Made by a program: the position numbers and the translations under genes. Of a stretch of 60,718 nucleotides of DNA, positions 41,901 to 51,500 are shown one piece after another. The DNA is from DATLBA01 sp035527275 (GTDB lineage: Bacteria > Planctomycetota > Phycisphaerae > FEN-1346). Position 1 is the first letter of the stretch. Every line of letters begins with the position of its first letter. The stretch is taken from contig DATLBA010000004.1 in the NCBI GenBank assembly GCA_035527275.1, forward strand, positions 1-60,718, in the 5' to 3' direction. Under the pieces are notes generated by a model that saw only the letters and a program-made list of their open reading frames with translations, had not been told where the DNA came from and searched no databases.

Positions 41901-43180
41901 TACTCGGTCTCCCGCGGCTTGGGCTCATAGGGCCGGGCAGGCACGCCGACGTAGGTCGCGCCCGGCGGAACGGGATGGGCCCGCGTGACGACGCTGCCGG
42001 CCCCCGTCCGCCCACCGTCGCCTACCGACGTGGGGGCCACCAGGATCGTCCCGGCCCCGATGGAGGCGTCCGCGCCGATCTTGATCTTATATTTCTCCCC
42101 GCCGTCCGAGTGGGCTGTCAGCACCCCCGCCCCGATGTTCGTCCGCGCACCGACCTCGCAGTCGCCCAAGTACACATGGTGCCGCGCGCAAACGTCCGGT
42201 CCCAGATGAGCGTTCTTCGTCTCCACGTAGGCGCCGACCTCGACGCCCTCTTCGAGCACCGTTCCGGGCCGAAGGTGCGCCAACGGCCCGATGCGGCAGC
42301 GGGGGCCGATGCGCGTCGGCCCTTCAATCACCGTTCCTGCGCGGATGACCGTATCCGCGCCGATGGTCACGTCGTGATCGACGTGGATGCCGGCAGGGGC
42401 TTCGATCGTCACGCCCTCGTCCATCAGGTGCTTCAGGATGCGCCGGCGCATCAGGTCGGTCACCAGAGCCAGGTCCTCGCGGCTGTTGACGGCCTGGACC
42501 TCGTCGGGCATCGCGGCGGCGACGGCGGTGGCCTCGGCGCCGCCTTGAATCAGCAGTTCGATGGCGTCCGTCAGATAATATTCGCCCTTCGCGTTCTCGT
42601 TCGTGATGCGGTCCAGGGTCGCATCGAGCGCCGGCCACCGGAACGCGTAGAACGACGGGTTCACCTCCCGGATGGCCCGTTCCTCTTCGCCGGCGTCTCC
42701 GGCTTCGACGATACGCTCGACGTTCCCTTCGGCGTCGCGGACGATGCGGCCGAACCATTTCGGATCGTCCAGCATCGCCGTCACAAGCGTCACGTCGGCG
42801 CTTTCCCGGCGGTGAGTTTCAAGCAGAATGGTCAACGTTTCGGCCCGGAGCATCGGCGCGTCGCCGACCAGGACAACCAGGTCACCGTCGAAGCCCTCCA
42901 GAGACTCGCGCGCGACCATAACGGCGTGGGCCGTGCCTTGCTGCGGTTCCTGGACGACCCAAGTGATGTCCTCCGCGTCGGCGAAGGCTTCCATGACCTG
43001 GTCGCGCGCGTGGCCGACGACGACGAGAAGGTCACCGATCCCGGCCTCGCGGCAGGCGTCGAGGACATAGGCCAGCATCGGCTTGCCGCACACCTCGTGC
43101 AGCACCTTCGAGCGCGCCGACTTCATCCGCGTGCTCATCCCCGCGGCCAGAATCAGGGCTTTGGTCGGTCGTTGTGCCAT
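41900..43180 (-). CDS. glmU: GlmU-type UDP-N-acetylglucosamine pyrophosphorylase / acetyltransferase
   Basis: 426 residues. Pyrophosphorylase half: LILAAGMSTRMKSARSKVLH, EPQQGTAHAVMVA, GDAPMLRAE and KGEYYLTDAIELL. A left-handed beta-helix follows (IGADTVIRAGTVIEGPTRIG). The acetyltransferase His is retained in ARHHVYLGD and NIGAG is present, but the usual CNYDG is AHSDG, and the C-terminus is about 30 residues shorter than E. coli GlmU. The uridylyltransferase activity is well supported; the acetyltransferase activity is less sure. First gene of the glmU-prs-rplY-pth-rpsF-ssb-rpsR-rplI series. Confidence 0.88.
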   Translation of the reverse strand: MAQRPTKALILAAGMSTRMKSARSKVLHEVCGKPMLAYVLDACREAGIGDLLVVVGHARDQVMEAFADAEDITWVVQEPQQGTAHAVMVARESLEGFDGDLVVLVGDAPMLRAETLTILLETHRRESADVTLVTAMLDDPKWFGRIVRDAEGNVERIVEAGDAGEEERAIREVNPSFYAFRWPALDATLDRITNENAKGEYYLTDAIELLIQGGAEATAVAAAMPDEVQAVNSREDLALVTDLMRRRILKHLMDEGVTIEAPAGIHVDHDVTIGADTVIRAGTVIEGPTRIGPRCRIGPLAHLRPGTVLEEGVEVGAYVETKNAHLGPDVCARHHVYLGDCEVGARTNIGAGVLTAHSDGGEKYKIKIGADASIGAGTILVAPTSVGDGGRTGAGSVVTRAHPVPPGATYVGVPARPYEPKPRETE

Positions 43181-43222
43181 TCGCGTTTGCGTCCGCGCCG
43201 AACAAGCTCGGCGGCTAACTGG

Positions 43223-43297
43223 TGGCTACCCGGCCAGGATTTGAACCTGGAATGGGAGGACCAAAACCTCCTGTGTTACCAATTACACCACCGGGTA
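43223..43297 (-). tRNA. tRNA-Gln (anticodon TTG)
   Basis: 75 bases including encoded CCA. Acceptor TACCCGG/CCGGGTA with discriminator G; anticodon stem-loop GGAGG-TTTTGGT-CCTCC; T-arm CCAGG-TTCAAAT-CCTGG. Lies between ilvD and glmU. Confidence 0.95.
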
Positions 43298-43310
43298 AGG
43301 TTAATTTCCT

Positions 43311-45002
43311 TTACCGCTCGCTTCGGCGCTCGCGGCTAGTGAGAATCGCTCCCGTGCTCGCGCTGGTGACCATGTGGGCGTAGCGGGCGAGGTAGCCCGT
43401 CTTAATCCTCGGCTCCGGCTTTTTCCATGCCGCACGCCGTTTCTTGAGTTCCGCCTCGTCCACCTCCAGTTCCAGGAGGCGTTTACTGAGGTCCACGTGA
43501 ATCTCGTCGCCGTCCTGGACGAGGGCAATCGGCCCGCCTTCGATTGCCTCGGGGCTGACGTGGCCGATACACGGCCCACGGGTGCCTCCGCTAAACCTCC
43601 CGTCGGTCGCCAGGTACACCGAATCCATCATACCGAGGCCCTTTAGCGCCGCCGTGGCGGTTAGCATCTCGCGCATGCCGGGCCCGCCGGCGGGGCCTTC
43701 GTAACGGATGACCACGAAGTCGCCCGCCTTGATTTTCTTATCGAGAATCGCCTTGTTGGCCGCCTCCTCGCTGTCGAAGACGCGAGCCTTTCCGGTGAAC
43801 TTTCGCATCGAATCCGGCACAGCCGATTGTTTAACGACCGCTCCGTCCGGACAAAGGTTGCCGCGAAGGACCGCGACGCCGCCCTCGGCGTGATACGCCC
43901 GGTCGAGCGGGCGAATCAGGTCGTCGCTGTGGACGGCGGCCGCGTCGGCGATTCTGTGCGTCGTCAGGCCGCTTACCGTCGGGCAGTCGTTCAGGCGGTC
44001 CTTGAGCCGCTTCAGCACCGCCGGGATGCCGCCAGCGTGGTCCAAATCCTCCATCATCATGTCGCCGTCGGGGCGGAAGTTCGTCAGGTGCGGCGTGCGG
44101 CGGCTGATCTCGTCGAAGGTTTCGAGTTCCAACTTCACCCCCGCCTCGTTCGCGATGGCCATCAGGTGGAGAACGGTGTTTGTCGAGCCGCCCAGAGCCA
44201 TGTCCACCGCGATGCCGTTCGCCATCGCTTCGGGGGTCAGGATTCTACGCGTCGTGACGCCTTCCTCGACCAGTTCGACGATTCGCTTGCCCGAAGCGTA
44301 GGCGATGCGGTCCTTCTTGGCCGAGTCGCAGAGCGCCGCGGCACAGTAGGACAGGCTCATGCCCATCGCCTCGGTGACGCACGCCATCGTGTTGGCCGTA
44401 AAGAGGCCCTGACACGATCCGCCGCCCGGACAGGCCTCACATTCCAGCGCCCGGAGGTCCTCCTCGGTGATTTCGCCCGCCTTGTAGCGACCGACGGCCT
44501 CGAACGTGTCGTGGACCAGGTCCAGGCGCTCCATCTTGTAGTTGCCCGAGTGCATCGGTCCGGCCGTGACGACGATGGCGGGAACGTCGAGCCTCGCGGC
44601 CGCCATCAGCATCCCGGGCGTAATCTTGTCGCAATTCGTCAGCAGCACAAGCCCGTCGAGCCGGTGGGCCCGGGTGATGGTTTCGACCATGTCGGCGATG
44701 AGTTCGCGGCTGGGGAGGCTGTAGTGCATCCCGGAGTGGCCCATGGCGATGCCGTCGCAGATGCCGGGCACGCTGAACAGCCACGCCACGCCGCCGCCGG
44801 CGAAGATGCCATGCTCGATTTTGCGCTCCAGACGCCGCATGTGCGCGTGGCCGGGAATCAGGTCCGTGAAACTCGAAACCAGGCCGATGAACGGTTTGTC
44901 CATGTCCTCCGGCGACACCGTGCCGGTCGCGTACATCAGCGCGCGGGCCGGCATACCGGTCAACGGTTCACTAAACCAGTCGGACACCAGTTGCTTCGCC
45001 AT
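43311..45002 (-). CDS. ilvD: Dihydroxy-acid dehydratase
   Basis: 563 residues. LTNCDKITPGMLMAAARLDV and ALECEACPGGGSCQGLFTAN carry the cluster cysteines; DMALGGSTNTVLHLMAIANE and the C-terminal YEGPAGGPGMREML plus TDGRFSGGTRGPCIGHVSPE are highly typical. Makes 2-keto acids for valine, isoleucine and pantothenate. ATG 45002 starts the family-typical sequence; the in-frame stretch upstream to 45119 is not conserved. Confidence 0.95.
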   Translation of the reverse strand: MAKQLVSDWFSEPLTGMPARALMYATGTVSPEDMDKPFIGLVSSFTDLIPGHAHMRRLERKIEHGIFAGGGVAWLFSVPGICDGIAMGHSGMHYSLPSRELIADMVETITRAHRLDGLVLLTNCDKITPGMLMAAARLDVPAIVVTAGPMHSGNYKMERLDLVHDTFEAVGRYKAGEITEEDLRALECEACPGGGSCQGLFTANTMACVTEAMGMSLSYCAAALCDSAKKDRIAYASGKRIVELVEEGVTTRRILTPEAMANGIAVDMALGGSTNTVLHLMAIANEAGVKLELETFDEISRRTPHLTNFRPDGDMMMEDLDHAGGIPAVLKRLKDRLNDCPTVSGLTTHRIADAAAVHSDDLIRPLDRAYHAEGGVAVLRGNLCPDGAVVKQSAVPDSMRKFTGKARVFDSEEAANKAILDKKIKAGDFVVIRYEGPAGGPGMREMLTATAALKGLGMMDSVYLATDGRFSGGTRGPCIGHVSPEAIEGGPIALVQDGDEIHVDLSKRLLELEVDEAELKKRRAAWKKPEPRIKTGYLARYAHMVTSASTGAILTSRERRSER

Positions 45003-45357
45003 GGCATGTGCCTTTGCCCTCGACCGCCGCGCCGCCGCTTTCACTCGCGGTTTTTGGATCGCGGCCACCCCGCACACGCTTTTTGTGCCGTCGGATAGGC
45101 GCGGCGTCGGTTTCGACATTGACGTTTCCGAGGCTTGGACTCAGCGGCCGCTTCGCCGGAGCCCCATCCCGCCGACCATCGGCGGGCTGGCTACCCCCTA
45201 GGAAACGCATCATCCTGGTCAGGCGGCGGGAGTGTAGCAGAGCAGGGCGGGGCTGTCAAGGGCGCGCTGAGAGGGCCGGCAGGCGGGGATCGCCCCTTTC
45301 TTCTTCAGAATCGCCTCAAACCCGCCAAAAAGTCAGTCAACTTGAGATTGCAGTATA

Positions 45358-46008
45358 TTAAGCCGGCCCTTTTCCCAATGTTTTCAGGATCGCTGCGCGG
45401 ATAACTATTCGCACCTTGTCGGCGCCCTCCCTGGCGGCGGCGAGAATGTCGTCCTCGGCGAGGCGCTCGAAGAGGCGGCGGCGGACCTGGGGCGAAAGGT
45501 TTCGGGCCTTCAGTTCCTCGCGCACCTCTTTCATGACAGCCAGGTACGTTTCGTATTCCGGCCCGAACTCTTTTTCGAGCCGCTCGCGGATGCGGCGTGC
45601 CAGCGCCGGCGCCGCCCCGCCCGTCGTGATCGCAATCCGAAGCAGGCCCCGCTCGATCTGCGCGGGAACAATAAAGTCGCAAAGCGCCGGCCGGTCCACG
45701 ACGTTCACCAGGACGCCCGCCTCCCGCGCGTCGGCGGCAACGCGGGCATTGACCTCTTCATCGTCCGTCGCCGCAACCGCCAGCAGGCAACCCTCCAAGT
45801 GGCGCTTCCCGTACGTCTCCTCGGCGAGGTCGAAGCGCCCGTCGCTCCGGAACGCCGCAGCCAGTGCCGGCGCGACGACGCGGACGGACGCTCCCGCGCC
45901 CGCCAGTGCCCGGGCCTTTCGAAGCGCCACGTCCCCGCCTCCGACCACAAGCGCCCGTTGGCCGACCACGTTCAGGCAAACAGGATAGGCGAACCGCGCT
46001 TTGCTCAT
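45358..46008 (-). CDS. Precorrin-2 dehydrogenase / sirohydrochlorin ferrochelatase-like (Met8/CysG-N)
   Basis: 216 residues. YPVCLNVVGQRALVVGGGDV with ALRKARALAGAGASVRVVAP is the NAD-binding start; LLAVAATDDEEVNARVAADA, VNVVDRPALCDFIVPAQIER and IAITTGGAAPALARRIRERL are the later family blocks. Converts precorrin-2 to sirohydrochlorin and siroheme. It lacks the methyltransferase half of CysG. No sulfite or nitrite reductase is nearby. Confidence 0.9.
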   Translation of the reverse strand: MSKARFAYPVCLNVVGQRALVVGGGDVALRKARALAGAGASVRVVAPALAAAFRSDGRFDLAEETYGKRHLEGCLLAVAATDDEEVNARVAADAREAGVLVNVVDRPALCDFIVPAQIERGLLRIAITTGGAAPALARRIRERLEKEFGPEYETYLAVMKEVREELKARNLSPQVRRRLFERLAEDDILAAAREGADKVRIVIRAAILKTLGKGPA

Positions 46009-46250
46009 CGGCGCCCAGTATAACGCCGCCTCCGCCGGCCCACAACGTGCGAATCACACCGCCGTGTCTCCGGACCGAGCCAAAAGGTTCTCCAGAATTG
46101 CAGCAAGTCCCTGGAACCGCCGGCCAGCGGGGATTATGATACTCACAGCGTGCAAGGGGACGCTTTTCGAGCCGACCGCGCGAGCGGTCGAATGTTCTGT
46201 GCCGCGCTGAAGCGCAGGCAAATCGAAATCGCCCGCAACGGGGTTCATGC

Positions 46251-46457
46251 ATGCGACAGGCGACGAAACAGTGGCTGTTTCTCCTCTTCCTGGTCCTGAG
46301 CCTCCTGGCGATGATCGCACTTGCGCTCCGGCAGATGGTGAAGGCCCGGCGCGAGGCGCCGCCGTCAAGCCCGGGACGGCAAGACGCTTCCGTGAGCGTG
46401 GCGCTCATCACACCAGCCAGCCAGCCGGAGCTTGAACCCGCCCCTTCCCGCCTGTAA
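46251..46457 (+). CDS. Small single-pass membrane protein of unknown function
   Basis: 68 residues: MRQATKQWLFLLFLVLSLLA with a continuous hydrophobic helix, then a basic RQMVKARREA and a Pro/Ser-rich tail. ACGGGG lies about 9 bases ahead of the ATG. Not related to a recognised family. Probably inner-membrane, N-in. Confidence 0.45.
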   Translation: MRQATKQWLFLLFLVLSLLAMIALALRQMVKARREAPPSSPGRQDASVSVALITPASQPELEPAPSRL

Positions 46458-46513
46458 TGTAACCACCCGTTCAGGCTAGGCGCGAGGAATGTCCAGACAG
46501 GAGGTGTGTGGCT

Positions 46514-47659
46514 GTGGCGAAGAAAAGCACTAAGCGCAAAACGAAACGGTCGAAATCCGCCGGATTTAAAAGTGCCTCAACGGTCCGGTTCGCCTCGGCG
46601 GACGTCGAGCGCCTGGAGGCTGAGGCGAGCCTCCCGGCGAAATTCCTACGGACGCTTGACCGGCTGCCGATGAAGCGCGTCTGCCGGGACGCGACGGTCG
46701 CCGTCAAGATGCACATCGGCGGCCACCTGGGGTACACGACGATCCCGCCGCTGTTCGTCCGCCTGCTTGTCGAAAGAATCAAGGAGGCCGGCGCGAGCAA
46801 AGTTTTCGTCACCGACGGCTCGTCCTCCATCCATCAGGCGGCGGCCCGCGGTTACACGGAAGAGGTGCTGGGGGCGCCGCTCGTCGGGGCCGGTGGCGTC
46901 AACGACCGGTATTTCTACACGCACAAGGTCCGCTACAAGACGCTCCGCGAAATCGAGGTGTGCGGCAACATCGAGGACACCGAGGCGCTGGTCAACCTCA
47001 GTCACCTAAAGGGCCACGGCGACTGCGCCTACGGCGGGGCGTGCAAGAACCTGGCGATGGGGTGCGTCACGACCAACACGCGCGGCGCGCTGCACCACCT
47101 GGAAGGCGGCCTCGTCTGGGACCCGGAACTCTGTATCGCGTGCAAGAAATGCGTCGAGGCGTGCGAGCGCGGCGCCGCCCAATGGAAAAACGACCGGCTT
47201 GAGATCTTCTACCACAACTGCGTCTATTGCCGCCATTGCGTGATCGTCTGCCCAAAAGACGCCATCAAGATCAAAGGCGGCGGATTTGTCCCCTTTCAGC
47301 ACGGCCTGGCCCTGGCCGCCAAGGAAGTCCTCCGCACCTTCGACCCCGAAAGAACCCTCCACATCAACTTTCTGACGAGCATCACGATGCTGTGCGACTG
47401 CTGGGGCTTTTCGATGCGACCGATGATTCCGGACGTGGGGATTTTGGCGTCGGAGAACATCGTTGCCGTCGAGAAGGCGAGCCTGGACCTGACGCGCGAC
47501 GGGGAGCCGCTCCGGGGGAGCCTGCCGAAGGGGCGAAAACTCGTCGAAGGGCGGCACCTGTTCGAGCGCGTCCACGGGAAAGACCCGTATATTCAGATCG
47601 AGCGGCTGGAAGCGGTCGGCCTGGGCACGGCGGCGTACCATTTACGGAAGGTCAACTGA
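46514..47659 (+). CDS. DUF362 domain protein with two [4Fe-4S] clusters
   Basis: 381 residues from GTG 46514 (AGGAGG about 9 bases upstream; a GTG at 46508 is the alternative). A DUF362 domain (VAVKMHIGGHLGYTTIPPLF, VFVTDGSSSIHQ, VNLSHLKGHGDCAYGGACKN) carries two ferredoxin motifs, CIACKKCVEACERG and CVYCRHCVIVCPKD. The N-terminal about 20 residues are Lys/Ser-rich. DUF362 proteins are thought to be redox proteins; the partner is unknown. Confidence 0.82.
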   Translation: MAKKSTKRKTKRSKSAGFKSASTVRFASADVERLEAEASLPAKFLRTLDRLPMKRVCRDATVAVKMHIGGHLGYTTIPPLFVRLLVERIKEAGASKVFVTDGSSSIHQAAARGYTEEVLGAPLVGAGGVNDRYFYTHKVRYKTLREIEVCGNIEDTEALVNLSHLKGHGDCAYGGACKNLAMGCVTTNTRGALHHLEGGLVWDPELCIACKKCVEACERGAAQWKNDRLEIFYHNCVYCRHCVIVCPKDAIKIKGGGFVPFQHGLALAAKEVLRTFDPERTLHINFLTSITMLCDCWGFSMRPMIPDVGILASENIVAVEKASLDLTRDGEPLRGSLPKGRKLVEGRHLFERVHGKDPYIQIERLEAVGLGTAAYHLRKVN

Positions 47660-47718
47660 GGCTCGCACGGGTGGGTGCCGGTCCCGCTGGGAACCAACCA
47701 AAGCAAAAGGAGAAGCGG

Positions 47719-48972
47719 ATGTTTCGTTTGTCCCGTCGGCCCACTTGTCTTGTGCGTATGTTCGCCGTGCTGCTAGCCGTCGGGACGTTGGTGGCGCCCG
47801 TCATCCTTCGAGCCCCACAGGCCGGTGCCGCCCAGAAACGGCTTCTCAACAAGGGCGACCGCGTCGCCATCGTCGGCGACTCGATCACCGAGCAGAAACA
47901 GTACTCCCGATTCATCGAGATGTACCTGACCGTCTGCGTGCCGGAACTGGACCTTCGGACCATCCAGTTAGGCTGTGACGATGAGACCGCCAGCGGGTTC
48001 CACCGTCGCATGAATCGGGACCTCATCCCGTTCAGACCCGACGTGGTGACCACCTGCTACGGCATGAACGACGGCAGGTACCAGGCCTACAACGAGGACA
48101 TCGGCAAGAGTTACCGCGAGCCGATGCAGGCCATCGTCGCGGACCTCAAAAAGGCGGGCGTAACCGTCGTCGTGGGGTCGCCGGGTTGCGTGGACATCGA
48201 CTACTGGCCCAGACCGTCCGACGTGTACAACCAGACCCTCGCTCACCTTCGCGACATCGCGCGCGACGTGGCCGCCGCCGAGGGCATGCCCTTCGCCAAC
48301 ATCCACGATGAGATGATGGCAGTCATGAAGAAGGCCAAGGCCGCCTACGGCAGGGGCTACCACGTCTGCGGCGTCGACGGGCTCCACCCGTCCGCCAACG
48401 GGCAGTTGATCATGGCCTACGTCTTTCTGAAAGCCATGGGCCTTGACGGCAACATCGGCACCATCACCATCGACATGGCCGGAAAGGCAACCGCCACCGA
48501 CGGCCACACGGTCCTGTCGTGTAGCGGCGGCAATGTGGAACTCGAGAGCGTTCGTTACCCGTTCTGCCTGTTCGGCGACGAGAAGTCGCCCAACTCGCAA
48601 CGGAGCATCCTCCCGTTTCTCCCGTTCAACAACGACCTCAACCGCCTGATGCTCGTCGTCACAGGCCTCAAGAGCGCCAGGGCCAAAGTCACCTGGGGCA
48701 AGGCGTCGAAGACCTTCACGCGAGCACAACTCGAGGAAGGAATCAACCTGTCCGATGAGTTCTTTGACAATCCGTTCTCGGACACCTTCCGGAAGGTGGA
48801 TGGACTGGTCGCCCAGAAACAGAACTACGAGACCTGGCTCATCAGGGAATCCAACCTCGCGGCCGTCACGGTCCTGAAGGCCGAACTCCTGGCCAGGTAC
48901 CACGCAGTCGTCAAGGCCATCCGCAAGGCGTTCGTGCCGGTCAGGCACAAGATCACGATCGAGACGGAGTAG
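47719..48972 (+). CDS. Secreted SGNH/GDSL hydrolase
   Basis: 417 residues. Signal peptide MFRLSRRPTCLVRMFAVLLA followed by a second hydrophobic part, ending near QAGAAQ. Block I: VAIVGDSITEQKQYSRFIEM (GDS with catalytic Ser). Block III-like: TTCYGMNDGRYQAY (G-x-N-D). Block V: DGLHPSANGQLIMA (Asp and His). The C-terminal about 170 residues are a further domain with no clear identity. Likely a carbohydrate esterase or lipase acting outside the cytoplasm. AAAAGGAG is 5-10 bases ahead of the ATG; the longer frame upstream overlaps DUF362 and is discarded. Confidence 0.85.
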   Translation: MFRLSRRPTCLVRMFAVLLAVGTLVAPVILRAPQAGAAQKRLLNKGDRVAIVGDSITEQKQYSRFIEMYLTVCVPELDLRTIQLGCDDETASGFHRRMNRDLIPFRPDVVTTCYGMNDGRYQAYNEDIGKSYREPMQAIVADLKKAGVTVVVGSPGCVDIDYWPRPSDVYNQTLAHLRDIARDVAAAEGMPFANIHDEMMAVMKKAKAAYGRGYHVCGVDGLHPSANGQLIMAYVFLKAMGLDGNIGTITIDMAGKATATDGHTVLSCSGGNVELESVRYPFCLFGDEKSPNSQRSILPFLPFNNDLNRLMLVVTGLKSARAKVTWGKASKTFTRAQLEEGINLSDEFFDNPFSDTFRKVDGLVAQKQNYETWLIRESNLAAVTVLKAELLARYHAVVKAIRKAFVPVRHKITIETE

Positions 48973-49128
48973 GACGCCAGGAACCTCCGGGAGTCAGCGG
49001 GTCGGACGGAACAAGATTACTGCACCCCACGCGGTTCGGTCCGCGCGCCAAGTCCACTGCCGATGCCCCGCATTCCATCGGAACGGCCCCTGCTTCCTCG
49101 TGCTCTCGCCTCGCTTCGCTTGTGCCGC

Positions 49129-50043
49129 TCAGTGATCGCCGGGGTAATACGGCTCGATGTGCACCGTGACGTGGGAGACGCTGGAGACGTCGCGGCAGAT
49201 GGCGCGGGTCACTTTGGTGGCGATTTCGTGGGCTTTACCGACCGGCATGCCGGGGTCCACCTCGACGTGGAGTTCGGCGTGGGTTTCGAGGCCGCTTCTG
49301 CGGCTGATTAGTTTCTCGGTCCCCAGAACGCCGTCCACCGTCAGGGCCGCGCGCCGGATGGCTTCAAGCGTCTGAGCATCGGCGGCTTCGTCCATGAGGG
49401 CCGAGCCCGTGCGGAAGAGCGCTTTTACGCCCACGCCGAGAATAATCAGCACGATCATCAGGGCGGCGATGGGGTCGAGGATCCGCCACTCGTGGCCGAG
49501 CACCAGGGCCGCCGAGATGCCGGCCATGGCGCAGGCGCTCGAGAACGCGTCGCTGCGATGGTGCCAGGCGTCGGCCAACAGGCTCTCGGACCTGAGCCGT
49601 CGCCCCAGCCGGGACTTGTACTGGTACATCCCTTCCTTGATCAGGATGCTGGCCAGCACAAACCACAGGGCGAACGTCTTGGGGAAGTCTTCGGGCGGCG
49701 GGTTGAGGATCTTGGCAATCGCCCGATAACCGAGCACGATGGCGAGGAGGACAAGCATGACGGCCACGGTTCGGCCGGCCATAAACTCCGCTTTGCCGTG
49801 ACCGAAGGGGTGCTTCTCATCGGCAGGCCGGCGAGCCCGCCTCAGGCCCCAGAGGACGACAATGCTCGAAATGCTGTCGCTCAGGCTGTGGGCTGCATCC
49901 GCCACCAGCGCACTGCTCGTGCCGAGGATGCCGCCAACGAGTTTCGCCGCGCCGAGGAAGACGTTGCCGACAATGCCGACCCACGCGCCCAAGGCGGCTT
50001 GGCGGTAGGCCGCCGCTTGTGGTGTCGCTACATCAGGTTCCAT
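49129..50043 (-). CDS. Cation diffusion facilitator (CDF) transporter
   Basis: 304 residues with six membrane helices. SALVADAAHSLSDSISSIVV and ADAWHHRSDAFSSA give the transport-site HxxxD-type motifs (D-AAHS-L-SD and HHRSD). HPFGHGKAEFMAGRTVAV follows the second helix. The cytoplasmic C-terminal domain has THAELHVEVDPGMPVGKAHE and ends VTVHIEPY. Exports zinc, iron or manganese; the ion cannot be told. Confidence 0.92.
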   Translation of the reverse strand: MEPDVATPQAAAYRQAALGAWVGIVGNVFLGAAKLVGGILGTSSALVADAAHSLSDSISSIVVLWGLRRARRPADEKHPFGHGKAEFMAGRTVAVMLVLLAIVLGYRAIAKILNPPPEDFPKTFALWFVLASILIKEGMYQYKSRLGRRLRSESLLADAWHHRSDAFSSACAMAGISAALVLGHEWRILDPIAALMIVLIILGVGVKALFRTGSALMDEAADAQTLEAIRRAALTVDGVLGTEKLISRRSGLETHAELHVEVDPGMPVGKAHEIATKVTRAICRDVSSVSHVTVHIEPYYPGDH

Positions 50044-50078
50044 GCCGACATTCTAACGCGGGGCGGATAGGAGACTAC

Positions 50079-51500
50079 CTAAAAACCTCCTCGCGAAAAA
50101 TGGGGGTCAGACCCCATTTGTTGGCGGTGAAGGAGGGCCCAGTAGGCGCCGTCGTGGTCGGGGCTCGGCAAGATCAGTTCTCGGCGGCGCAGGACCCAAT
50201 CCGCGCGCTCTCCGAGAAAGCCCCGGATCACATCGTCGTTTTCCTCGGACTCGAGGCTGCAGGTGGAATAGATGAGCCGACCGCCGGGACGAACCTGTTC
50301 GGCGGCGCGGGCGAGCAGTTCCGACTGCCGCCGGGGGAGTTCCTCCAGGTCCGCCGGCCGAAGCCGCCACCTCGCCTCGACCCGCCGCGCCAGCACACCC
50401 GTATTCGAGCACGGCACATCCACGATGGCGGCATCGAAGCCGTCTTTAGGCGTCACTTCATCAAGTCGGCCGGACAGGCAGACCGCCACACTCTTAAGGC
50501 AGCGCTGTGTCACAACGTCGCGGAGTGGCCGGAGTTTCTCTTCGCTGCGGTCGCAGGCGATTACGCAGCCCTGGTCGCCCATCGCCTCGGCCATCTGCGT
50601 CGTCTTCGTGCCAGGCGAGGCGCACAAATCAAGCACTGCCTCGCCCGCGGCCGGCGCGAGCGCCTCGACGGCAGCCATCGCCGACGGGTCCTGGACGGTC
50701 AGTACCCCCTCTCGGACGAGGGCTCCCAGGCGGGCCGCCGGCAGGTCAGAGACATCGAGGCTGCCCGCGCGTGGGCCAGGGTGGACGCTGGGCGCCTCGG
50801 CCTGAAGCGCCCGCAGCAATTCCTCAGCATCGTGCCGCATCGGGTTGACGCGTGCAAAGGTGCGCGGGCGGCGGTTGTTCCAGCGGCAGACGCTTTCCGC
50901 CTCGTCCACAAACGCCTTGAGCCATCGCGCCACGAGCCAGTCGGGATAGGAGTAGGCCGCGCCGAGAAAAGCCGGTCGGCCGTCGGCCGGATCGGGAAGA
51001 ACCGCCGCCTTGAGCCGCACGATGCCGCCGTCGGGATGAGGGACGGCATTGCGGGCGGGACGGCCTGCGGGGTCGCGGTGGTCCACGAGGCGTTCCAGGC
51101 TTCGGAGCATCGCGTTGACGAATGCGGCGGTGCGGTCGGCGCGGCGACCGCGCACGGTCGCCCGAGCGGCCTCGACGGCCTCGTTCACCGCCGCATAGGC
51201 GGGAACCCGATCCAAAAAAGTGAGTTGAAAGGCGCCGAGTTCGAGAATGGCGAGGAGCACCGGCTGGATGGCTGAAGCGCGCTTGCGCCTGCCGCGGAGG
51301 TGACTCAGAATCAGCCGCAACGTCCGACGGTGCCGCACCACACCGGTCGCCAACTGGGTCGCCAGGGCGCGGTCACGCTCCGGCAGGCCCGTTTCGTCGA
51401 AAACCGAGTGGAGCGCATCGCGGAGAAACCCCTTGCCTCGCTCGGCGCGGCACAAGGCTTCGAGCGCGGCGGCGCGGGCGGAGGAACCGAAGCCGCTCAC
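50079..51500 (-). CDS. rsmB: 16S rRNA (cytosine(967)-C(5))-methyltransferase
   Basis: 473 residues. NusB-like N-terminal domain (FLRDALHSVFDETGLPERDR, LSHLRGRRKRASAIQPVLLA), then the Rossmann methyltransferase: LDLCASPGTKTTQMAEAMGD (SAM-binding), VIACDRSEEKL, DVPCSNTGVLARR and STCSLESEEND with the two catalytic cysteines. The GTG at 51500 overlaps the preceding stop as GTGA. Last gene of the def-fmt-DUF116-rsmB operon. Confidence 0.93.
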   Translation of the reverse strand: MSGFGSSARAAALEALCRAERGKGFLRDALHSVFDETGLPERDRALATQLATGVVRHRRTLRLILSHLRGRRKRASAIQPVLLAILELGAFQLTFLDRVPAYAAVNEAVEAARATVRGRRADRTAAFVNAMLRSLERLVDHRDPAGRPARNAVPHPDGGIVRLKAAVLPDPADGRPAFLGAAYSYPDWLVARWLKAFVDEAESVCRWNNRRPRTFARVNPMRHDAEELLRALQAEAPSVHPGPRAGSLDVSDLPAARLGALVREGVLTVQDPSAMAAVEALAPAAGEAVLDLCASPGTKTTQMAEAMGDQGCVIACDRSEEKLRPLRDVVTQRCLKSVAVCLSGRLDEVTPKDGFDAAIVDVPCSNTGVLARRVEARWRLRPADLEELPRRQSELLARAAEQVRPGGRLIYSTCSLESEENDDVIRGFLGERADWVLRRRELILPSPDHDGAYWALLHRQQMGSDPHFSRGGF

